From NCBI RefSeq assembly GCF_017308015.1, contig NZ_JAFKFW010000015.1:46761-110760 (forward strand): a DNA stretch of 64,000 nucleotides. Direction: 5' to 3'. The notes beneath the pieces are model-generated. The model was not told the DNA's origin. It saw only the letters and a program-made list of their open reading frames with translations, and did no database searches. Shown one piece after another: positions 56,634 through 64,000 of this stretch. The position numbers were made by a program, and so were the translations under genes. The first letter of the stretch is position 1. Each line of letters opens with the position of its first letter. Source of the DNA: Allobosea sp. GTDB lineage: Bacteria > Pseudomonadota > Alphaproteobacteria > Rhizobiales > Beijerinckiaceae.

Positions 56634-57749
56634 TCAGACGCGCATCGGCATCAGCACATAGAGCGCGGAAGCGCCTTCGCGATCCTGGATCACGGTCGGC
56701 GAGCCGGGATCTGCAAGCTTGAGCAGTGCGGTGTCGCCGTCGAGCTGGGCAGCGATATCCATGAGGTAGCGGGCGTTGAAGCCGATATCGAGCGGGCTCG
56801 CCGCGTAATCGACCTCGATCTCCTCGGTCGCCGAGCCCGAATCCGGGTTGGTGACGGAGAGTGTCATGCGCCCGTCGGCCATCGAGAGCTTCACGGCGCG
56901 ACCACGCTCCGACGAGATCGTCGAGACGCGATCGACCGAGGCCGCGAAGTCGCCCTTGTCGACGGTCAGGTGCTTGTCGTTCCCGCTCGGGATGACGCGC
57001 TGGTAATCGGGGAACGTGCCGTCGATCAGCTTCGAGGTCAGTACGACGCTGGCCGTGGCGACGCGGATCTTGGAGCCGGAGAGCTCGACCGCGACCTCGC
57101 TATCGCCGTCCTCCAGCAGCTTCTGGATTTCGGACACGGCCTTGCGCGGCACGATCACGCCGGGCATGCCGACCGAGCCCTGCGGGGCGGCGGTGTCGAC
57201 CCGGGCGAGGCGGTGGCCGTCGGTCGCAACCGCGCGCAGGACGGGGCGGCCGTCGACATCGATGGTGTGGAGATAGATGCCGTTGAGATAGTAGCGCGTC
57301 TCCTCGGTGGAGATCGCGAACTGGGTCTTGTCGATCAGGCGCTTCAATTCGCCGGCCGGCAGCACGAAACGGTGCGCCATCTCGCCCGCGGTGATGTCCG
57401 GGAAATCGCTTTCCGGCAGCGTCTGGAGCTGGAAGCGCGAGCGGCCGGAGCGCAGCACGAGGCCGCTGTCACCGGTCGTCTCCAGCGAGACCTGCGCGCC
57501 GTCAGGCAGTTTGCGGACGATGTCGTAGAGGGTATGGGCGGGAACGGTCGTTGCGCCGGGCTCTGCCGCGTCCGCAGGGATCGTCTCCACCACCTCGATG
57601 TCGAGGTCCGTCGCTTTCAGCCGCAGGCCGTTCTCGGAGGCCGAGAGCAGCAGGTTCGACAGGATCGGGATCGTGTTGCGGCGCTCCACCACGCGATGGA
57701 CGTGGCCAAGCGACTTGAGCAGCGTGGAACGTTCGACCGTGACCTTCAT
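56634..57749 (-). CDS. dnaN: DNA polymerase III beta subunit (sliding clamp)
   Basis: A 371-residue clamp protein of three similar domains. It starts MKVTVERSTLLKSLGHVHRV, contains ILSNLLLSASENGLRLKATD and the GVIVPRKAVSEIQKLL segment of domain 2, and ends with ALYVLMPMRV, the usual C-terminus near the clamp-binding pocket. It is 151 bases downstream of dnaA; that gap is GC-rich and holds no gene. Confidence 0.97.
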   Translation of the reverse strand: MKVTVERSTLLKSLGHVHRVVERRNTIPILSNLLLSASENGLRLKATDLDIEVVETIPADAAEPGATTVPAHTLYDIVRKLPDGAQVSLETTGDSGLVLRSGRSRFQLQTLPESDFPDITAGEMAHRFVLPAGELKRLIDKTQFAISTEETRYYLNGIYLHTIDVDGRPVLRAVATDGHRLARVDTAAPQGSVGMPGVIVPRKAVSEIQKLLEDGDSEVAVELSGSKIRVATASVVLTSKLIDGTFPDYQRVIPSGNDKHLTVDKGDFAASVDRVSTISSERGRAVKLSMADGRMTLSVTNPDSGSATEEIEVDYAASPLDIGFNARYLMDIAAQLDGDTALLKLADPGSPTVIQDREGASALYVLMPMRV

Positions 57750-57900
57750 GATTGTCTAGTCTTCTGGCGCTGGCCGCCCGCACGCGAGCGCGCGAGCCGA
57801 ATGAATGGCCAGCGACATTGCCGGACGCCGGGCGGGGGCGCAAGGCCTGCCCGCTCCGGCAACCACAGTCATTTTACGCGGGATGAAGCCCCCGGGGGTC

Positions 57901-59418
57901 TCACTCCTGCAGCATGCGCTTCAAGAGATCGACTTCGTCATGCAGCGAACGGTCCTCGCTGATCGCCTTCTCGATCTTGCGCACGGCGTGCAGCACCGTC
58001 GTGTGGTCGCGCCCGCCGAAGCGGCGGCCGATCTCGGGCAGCGAGCGCGGAGTCAGCGCCTTCGACAGATACATGGCGATCTGGCGCGGCTTCACCACGG
58101 CCGCGGTGCGGCGCTCCGAGAGGATATCGGCGCGGCTGACATTGTAGCGCGTCGCGACCAGCTTCTGGATGTCCTCGATCTTGACGCGGCGCGGCTCCCG
58201 GGTGCGGACCAGGTCGCGGATGGCCGCTTCCGCCGTCTCCAGCGTCACGAGCTGGCCCGACAGTGTCGCATGGGCGAGCAGGCGGTTGGCGGCGCCGTCG
58301 AGATCGCGGCCATTGGTCGCGACGACGCGCGAGACATAGGCGACGACATCGGGGCTGACCTGGAAATTCGGATGCGCGGTCTGCAGCGCCTCCAGCCGGC
58401 TGGAGAGGATCGTGGCGCGCAGCGTCTCGTCGAGTTCTCCCACTTCGACCACCAGGCCGCCGCCGAGCCGCGAGCGGATGCGCTCGTCGAGCGCCTCGAG
58501 TTCCCCGGCCATGCGGTCCCCGGCGACGACGATCTGCTTGCCGGCATCGAGCAGCGCGTTGATCGTGTGACCGAACTCCTGCTGGATCGATTTGCCCTGG
58601 ATGAACTGCACGTCGTCGACGACGAGCAGGTCGATGCCGCGCAGCTTCTCCTTGAAGGCAAGCGCCGTCTGCGACTTCAGCGCAGCGACGAAGCCGTACA
58701 TGAAGCGGTCGGCGGTGAAATAGGCGACGCGCTTGCCTTGGCGGCGTGCTTCCTGGGCGATCGCCTGCAGGAGATGCGTCTTGCCGAGGCCGACCCCGGC
58801 ATGGAGATAGAGCGGGTTGTAGGGGCTTTGTCCCGCGGGCGCCGCAGCGATGCGCTCGGCCGCTGCGAAGGCGAGCTGGTTCGACTTGCCGACGACGAAG
58901 CTCTGGAAGTTCATGCGCCGGTCAAGCGCTGTGCCGCAGGCGTCGACGAGGTCGCTCTCACTCGCCGGGGAGAGGCTCGCGACAGGGCGGCCTGCTTCGG
59001 CGGGGGCGGGGCTCGCCACGGTGGCCGTGCGGTTGCGCAGGGCCTCGATCTGCGGCTGGGCGGCGGGATCGCGCGACACGGTGCGTACCGACAGCATCAC
59101 GCCGTTCGGCGCCGGCAGCTCGGCCATGCAGTTGACCCGCAGACGCTCGGTATAATGCGCTTCGAGCCAACTCTTCAGGAAGCGGGTGGGGACGGTGAGG
59201 TAAGCTACGCCCTCGACGATTCCGGCGATCTCCAGCCGGCCGAACCAGCTCGAGAACACATCCTCGCCGAGCTCTGCCCGCAGGCGCCGGCGCACGCGCT
59301 CCCATGCATCCTGAATCGAAACCTCCCCGACCTGGACGACGGCGGGCTCCTCCGCGGCAATCGTCACCACCACCGACGTCGTCTCGACCATGTCCCCGAA
59401 ATCCTGCCGCTCGAACAT
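57901..59418 (-). CDS. dnaA: Chromosomal replication initiator protein DnaA
   Basis: A 505-residue initiator. Domain I (about 30-110) contains AWERVRRRLRAELGEDVFSS; a variable Pro/Ala linker follows. The AAA+ domain III has Walker A in GVGLGKTHLLQAI and Walker B in DLLVVDDVQFI. Domain IV has the DnaA-box recognition signature GGRDHTTVLHAVRKIE. The start is uncertain: ATG 59418 is given, with TTG 59421 and ATG 59391 as alternatives. Upstream lies a 0.7 kb non-coding stretch and then rpsT, the usual neighbour in Alphaproteobacteria. Confidence 0.96.
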   Translation of the reverse strand: MFERQDFGDMVETTSVVVTIAAEEPAVVQVGEVSIQDAWERVRRRLRAELGEDVFSSWFGRLEIAGIVEGVAYLTVPTRFLKSWLEAHYTERLRVNCMAELPAPNGVMLSVRTVSRDPAAQPQIEALRNRTATVASPAPAEAGRPVASLSPASESDLVDACGTALDRRMNFQSFVVGKSNQLAFAAAERIAAAPAGQSPYNPLYLHAGVGLGKTHLLQAIAQEARRQGKRVAYFTADRFMYGFVAALKSQTALAFKEKLRGIDLLVVDDVQFIQGKSIQQEFGHTINALLDAGKQIVVAGDRMAGELEALDERIRSRLGGGLVVEVGELDETLRATILSSRLEALQTAHPNFQVSPDVVAYVSRVVATNGRDLDGAANRLLAHATLSGQLVTLETAEAAIRDLVRTREPRRVKIEDIQKLVATRYNVSRADILSERRTAAVVKPRQIAMYLSKALTPRSLPEIGRRFGGRDHTTVLHAVRKIEKAISEDRSLHDEVDLLKRMLQE

Positions 59419-60143
59419 CAATGGCCCCGTTCTTTGAAAATGCGCGCAGCTTGGGTTCGGTGGCCGCTTCCTGGCCGCCGTCCCGGTGCTGCTGCTCCGG
59501 TCAAAATGGTCCCGGTCCTGACGAGCGCAACGCGCCGCCTCAGGTTCCGGTCCCTGCTCTGTTGATTACGCTTGGAAGGCTCGCCGAGGGACGATGCCAC
59601 CCTTCATCTCGATCAAGAAAGACAAAGGGTCACATTCTCCAACCTCCATGGTCGCGAGCCAAAACGCTGATCATCTATGGAAATCCCGCGGCGGTCATTG
59701 CTGTCCGCCCGGCGATGAGAGGGACCTTACAAGGCGCCCTCGACGGGCTGCAACACCCCTTTCAGCCGGCTTCCGAGACTCGCTGCTCGCCCGGTGTCGC
59801 GGCGACTGGGGATGGGCGTCGCAATTGGTTGGGGAACTTAAGATTTTCTTCATGCCGGCCCTTTCCGGGAGGCCCGAATCTTTTTTTGCTCCGCTCCGAA
59901 AAGCTTGCCGCAGAGTCGCCGCGATTCCGCCGCTTAAATTCCTTTGCCCACTAAAGTCATGAAAAATCATGCCTTTTTATGTGCGGCAGAGTCTGTCGCG
60001 GCGCCCGATTTTGCGCCCTGAACGGCGTCCGAGAGTCAAGTCCGCAAGGTCGTGGAAAGCTTGCGAAAATGGCTTGAAAGCCGGGTTGTTTTGTTCATCC
60101 GAAGGCTGTGGCGAGTGCGCCACAGGGAGGGGTGAAGCCAACG
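59419..60143. other. Non-coding region between rpsT and dnaA
   Basis: This 725-base stretch has no convincing gene. It should hold the dnaA promoter. Its AT-richest part is about 59840-60000, with a T-run at 59881-59887 and GATTTTTCATGACTTTAGTG on the minus strand. A GTGGCGAGTGCGCCAC dyad lies near 60108-60123. No exact TTATCCACA DnaA box was found on either strand. It may include part of the dnaA regulatory region. Confidence 0.5.
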
Positions 60144-60171
60144 AAAAAGCCCGGCCTTGCGGCCGGGCTTT
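60144..60171 (-). terminator. Rho-independent terminator of rpsT
   Basis: AAGCCCGGCC-TTGC-GGCCGGGCTT, a 10-bp stem. On the minus strand it is followed by a T-run (CTTTTTCG) and lies 30 bases past the rpsT stop. Confidence 0.85.
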
Positions 60172-60200
60172 CCGTCGTCGAAACGATCAGGATTTTTGAC

Positions 60201-60467
60201 TCAGGACGCCAGGGCGCCGATCCGGTGCGCCAGGCGCGAGACCTTGCGCGAGGCGGTGTTCTTGTGAACCACGCCCTTCTGCGCGGCGCGCATGATTTCC
60301 GGCTGGGCGGCCTTCAGGGCCTCGGCGGCGACCGCCTTGTCGCCGGAGGCGATCGCCTCCTCGACCTTGCGCAGGAAGGTGCGCATCCGCGAGCGGCGCG
60401 CCTTGTTGACCTCGGTGCGGCGAGCGATCTTGCGCGTAGCCTTCTTGGCCGACGTCGTATTGGCCAT
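60201..60467 (-). CDS. rpsT: 30S ribosomal protein S20
   Basis: An 88-residue basic helical protein: [20 protein letters not shown] at the start, [16 protein letters not shown] in the middle and [18 protein letters not shown] near the end, all family hallmarks. It binds 16S rRNA in small-subunit assembly. It has its own terminator, so dnaA must have a separate promoter. Confidence 0.97.
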   Translation of the reverse strand: MANTTSAKKATRKIARRTEVNKARRSRMRTFLRKVEEAIASGDKAVAAEALKAAQPEIMRAAQKGVVHKNTASRKVSRLAHRIGALAS

Positions 60468-60648
60468 CGAAACGTCCTCGTCTCTTCATCGCGTCCGGGC
60501 GCCTGGCGTTATTGCCGGCGGGGCTGGCCGCATCCTTGCTGGAAAAACGTGCGCGGCGGCCGAGCTTGCGCGGGCCGCCGCGAGTGGTCGGGCTATAGTC
60601 GCTTGCCGGCGCTACGTCAACGCCGGAATCGTGCCTGCACTGCCGAGC

Positions 60649-61632
<984 letters not shown>

Positions 61633-61740
61633 CGCGAGAAATCCTGCTGGCGAAAGAGGAAAGCTATCTGTCAGCAGGAGCGTCGTTTCATCAAGGCGGC
61701 GCCGCTCGACGCCGCCATGCGGCAGGCGATGGCCGGCCGC

Positions 61741-62514
61741 TCAGGCGTTCTTGAAATCCGGCTTCCGCTTCTCGGCGAAGGCGGACATGCCCTCCTTCTG
61801 GTCGGCGGTGGCGAAGAGCGAGGAGAAGACGCGCCGTTCGAAGCGCAGGCCTTCCTGCAGCGTCACCTCGAAGGCGCGCTCGACCGATTCCTTCGCCATC
61901 AGCACCGAGGGCAGCGACTTCGCGGCGATCGCCTCGGCGGCCTTCAACGTCTCGGCCAGGAGATCGGCGAGCGGCACGACGCGGGCGACGAGGCCGGAGC
62001 GCTCGGCTTCCTCTGCGCCCATCATCCGGCCGGTGAGGATCAGGTCCATCGCCTTGGCCTTGCCGACCGCCTTGGTCAGGCGCTGCGTGCCGCCGGCGCC
62101 GGGGATGACGCCGAGATTGATCTCGGGCTGGCCGAACTTGGCGTTGTCGGCGGCGATGATGAAGTCGCACATCATGGCGAGCTCGCAGCCGCCGCCGAGC
62201 GCGAAGCCCGCGACCGCCGCGACGATCGGCTTGCGGCGCTGGCCGATCCGGTCCCAGTCCGCGAACTTGTCGTCGAGATAGGTGCCCGGGAAGGTCCGGC
62301 TCTGCATTTCCTTGATGTCGGCGCCGGCGGCGAAGGCCTTCTCCGAGCCGGTCAGGACGACGCAGCCGATGCCGGCATCCTTCTCGAACCCGTCGAGCGC
62401 CTGGTTGATCTCGCCGATGAGCTGGCCGTTCAGCGCGTTCAGCGCCTGCGGGCGATTGAGCGTGATCAGCCCGACCTTGCCCTTCGTCTCGACGAGAATG
62501 GTCTCATAAGCCAT
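61741..62514 (-). CDS. Enoyl-CoA hydratase
   Basis: A 257-residue crotonase-fold enzyme that hydrates trans-2-enoyl-CoA in beta-oxidation. The oxyanion-hole region is in [12 protein letters not shown] and [14 protein letters not shown]; the catalytic glutamates are expected in CELAMM and in [18 protein letters not shown]. All motifs are intact and the length is typical of short-chain EchA/FadB1-type enzymes. Confidence 0.93.
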   Translation of the reverse strand: MAYETILVETKGKVGLITLNRPQALNALNGQLIGEINQALDGFEKDAGIGCVVLTGSEKAFAAGADIKEMQSRTFPGTYLDDKFADWDRIGQRRKPIVAAVAGFALGGGCELAMMCDFIIAADNAKFGQPEINLGVIPGAGGTQRLTKAVGKAKAMDLILTGRMMGAEEAERSGLVARVVPLADLLAETLKAAEAIAAKSLPSVLMAKESVERAFEVTLQEGLRFERRVFSSLFATADQKEGMSAFAEKRKPDFKNA

Positions 62515-62677
62515 GGCGGCCTCCCGGATGCTCCTGTGCCGCCAGCTTTAGCGGGCGGCGTGAGAGCGGTCCATGCGCGTCGCACGCATCCGCGCATTCG
62601 CGCGGCCTCCCCGCTGATCACCGTCATGGTCGGGCTTGTTCCGGCGATCTCGTAACGAGAAGGCGCCGGAACCGTGG

Positions 62678-62831
62678 GGAACCCCTCTCCCGTGTGGGAG
62701 AGGGGCAGGGGTGAGGGCAGGACGGAAACCGCTTTAGCCGTACCTCGTCGCTGCTGCCGTTAGCTTTGCGCCTCGCTGGTCCATGGGCCGACACCTCACC
62801 CCTGCCCCTCTCCTTACAGGAGAGGGGTTCC
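62678..62831. repeat. Inverted-repeat element (MITE-like)
   Basis: The left arm 62678-62716 (GGAACCCCTCTCC...GGGGCAGGGGTGAGG) and the right arm 62794-62831 are near-perfect reverse complements of about 38 bp, each holding its own CCCTCTCC/GGAGAGGG hairpin, around a 77-base centre with no open frame. Similar CCCCTCTCC palindromes are common in Rhizobiales intergenic DNA. Confidence 0.7.
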
Positions 62832-62841
62832 GCGTTGCGGT

Positions 62842-63421
62842 TACCGCGCATGCGTCTTCATTCGCCCGCGTCGTCGCCGCGTGCGTTCATCGGTGAGGGG
62901 CAGCGGAGCGCCGCGAGGCGCGGTGTATAGAGAGCCGCTTCCGTTGAGCCAGGATGCGGCGCGGAAGGATTGAGCCACCTTCCGCACGCCCCGTGGCGCT
63001 CCGCTTGCCGGCGATTTGAAAGCCACGGGCCGCGCTTCCGTTGGGCGGAGCGTCGATCGCGGACGGATAGGATGCGCCAGCTTCCCTCAACGGGTCGTCG
63101 CGCGCCTGCCGCCTCCCAACCGCCGCGCCGCCTCTCCTAGCGAGGCTCCTCGCGCAGGGGCCGTAGTACCCCCAGGGCGGTTCCCGCAGCCTCCCGAGTC
63201 CGGGTTGCAAACCCGGCCGCAGGGCGCCGCCCCCGCCCCGCCATGCAGCTTGCCTCCGGATGGCAGCCCCTCGGGGTGAGGTGGGCCGAGAATAGGCATG
63301 GGTCGCACGGGCGGGGATTAGTTTTGAGCGATGTCCGCTCTCCACCCGTTGCGCTCCACCAAAGCAGTCCCTCTAATCGCTGCGGCGGCCGAAAATGGCC
63401 GTGACTGGGAAGGAAACTGGG
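62842..63421. other. GC-rich non-coding stretch between repeat and lipoprotein gene
   Basis: I see no supported gene in these 580 bases. A minus-strand frame of 152 residues (62887-63345) has the low-complexity Arg/Gly/Ala composition of GC-rich non-coding DNA. Short motifs recur (CGCTTCCGTTG near 62938 and 63034) and a GGGTTGCAAACCC dyad occurs near 63203. It looks like eroded repeat or insertion debris. Confidence 0.4.
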
Positions 63422-63829
63422 ATGATCAAGTTCGCCGTCGCCGTTGGGATCATGGCCTCCGTTCTCGCTGGTTGTAATGAAAGCCGCCCGGGTGCTGCGC
63501 AGAGCACTGCTCTATCGCAGATGTCCGTCGCATTCGCCTGGTGCCAGAACGCGTCGCCCTCATTCAAAGTCGGTCAGATACCGGCCGGCACGAAGTCTCT
63601 TCGCCTGAAAATGGTAGATCGTGACGTTCCCACGTGGAGCCATGGCGGCGGCGATGTTCCGATCAGTGGTCCGACGGCCAATGTCCCGTGTGGAGCGATT
63701 AGCGGAGCCTATAACGGACCGAATCCGCCAGCCGGGCAGGTCCATACTTACGAATGGACAGTCACTGCCTTGGATGGCTCTGGCAACGCCCTCGCAGTCG
63801 GAACCGCATCCAAGAAATACCCGCAATAG
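63422..63829 (+). CDS. PEBP/YbhB-like lipoprotein
   Basis: A 135-residue protein. The lipobox VLAGC at residues 13-17 follows a short hydrophobic signal, so it should be membrane-anchored. The mature part resembles the phosphatidylethanolamine-binding (YbhB/YbcL) fold: FKVGQIPAGTKSLRLKMVDR, then DVPTWSHGGGD, a NGPNPPAGQVHTYEWTVTAL-type segment, and a short C-terminus. AAGGA lies 8 bases before the ATG. It is shorter than typical members and may lack part of the ligand pocket. Its lower GC suggests a different origin from its neighbours. Confidence 0.65.
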   Translation: MIKFAVAVGIMASVLAGCNESRPGAAQSTALSQMSVAFAWCQNASPSFKVGQIPAGTKSLRLKMVDRDVPTWSHGGGDVPISGPTANVPCGAISGAYNGPNPPAGQVHTYEWTVTALDGSGNALAVGTASKKYPQ

Positions 63830-63928
63830 CGGGTCACCAGCGCAGGCTTTTGACCGATTTTGTTGAAAAAGCCTGTGTTGCTGGAAGCTTGAGGTTCTGA
63901 TTCAGTCGCCCTTGCGGAGGGCGACGCG

Positions 63929-64000
63929 ATGATGGGTGAGCGGACGGTTGCGCAGGAGGCGCTGTTCTACGAGTTCAGCGTTGAGCGGCATGTCCCGGCC
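63929..64000 (+). mobile_element. Transposase N-terminus (IS5/IS1182-type), cut by the window edge
   Basis: The first 24 codons are present, reading MGERTVAQEALFYEFSVER and on to HVPA, a start I recognise from IS1182-type transposases of rhizobia. The rest lies beyond 64000. The left end of the element is probably within 63830-63928, which contains GTTGAAAAAGCC and a CGCCCTTGCGGAGGGCG hairpin; I could not define its terminal repeat. Confidence 0.65.

Noticed and set aside
59419-60143. Replication origin upstream of dnaA
   Set aside because: No consensus DnaA boxes were found, and in many Rhizobiales the origin is not next to dnaA; kept only as a region to test.
63190-63225. GGGTTGCAAACCC dyad that looks like part of a tRNA
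   Set aside because: An isolated hairpin in GC-rich non-coding DNA with no cloverleaf around it.
62887-63345. A 152-residue minus-strand open frame
   Set aside because: Low-complexity composition, no ribosome-binding site and short internal repeats indicate non-coding DNA.

Overview
The window comes from a GC-rich alphaproteobacterium, most likely a Rhizobiales member of the Bosea/Methylobacterium type. This rests on the phyR-nepR-ecfG general stress response locus, rpsT directly upstream of dnaA, an intergenic palindromic repeat of the rhizobial type and the overall codon use. The genus is an inference. No rRNA, tRNA or CRISPR array was found.

Layout. Positions 1-292 hold the tail of a phosphotransferase gene. 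Positions 0.4-11.4 kb are a two-armed iron-chelate uptake locus. The plus arm encodes a binding protein, FecCD-type permease, ATPase, methyltransferase and Tam. The minus arm encodes an AraC regulator, TonB receptor, esterase, second binding protein and siderophore-interacting reductase. Positions 11.5-19.1 kb hold a cupin-type regulator divergent from an oligopeptide-type ABC operon (two permeases and a binding protein, no ATPase) bracketed by two unrelated amidohydrolases. Positions 19.2-33.2 kb are mostly housekeeping: SCO protein, glycosyltransferase, trpB, trpF, TAXI protein, typA, universal stress protein, aldo/keto reductase, nitroreductase and polA.

Positions 33.3-43.9 kb are the most distinctive part: a general stress response island centred on phyR, nepR and ecfG. 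Eight sites of the form GGAAC-N16/17-(C/T)GTT lie at gene-proximal positions on the correct strand. They serve nepR-ecfG, a YqjD/YqjE-like pair, a single-domain response regulator, a DUF992 protein, a small membrane protein with an extensin-like protein, a Crp-family regulator, a small divergent protein and a broken AI-2E-type transporter gene. Two histidine kinases of the HisKA_2 type are in the island; the one fused to the ecfG operon has a degenerate ATPase domain.

Positions 44-49.9 kb hold a PmtA-like methyltransferase, a GGDEF protein with a structured leader, glutaminase, an ABC-F protein and YbaK. Positions 50-60.5 kb carry the replication cluster gyrB, recQ, two membrane proteins, recF, dnaN, dnaA and rpsT, all on the minus strand. 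After a PLP lyase and an enoyl-CoA hydratase comes a 0.9 kb gene-poor, repeat-bearing stretch, a PEBP-like lipoprotein gene and the first 72 bases of a transposase at the right edge.
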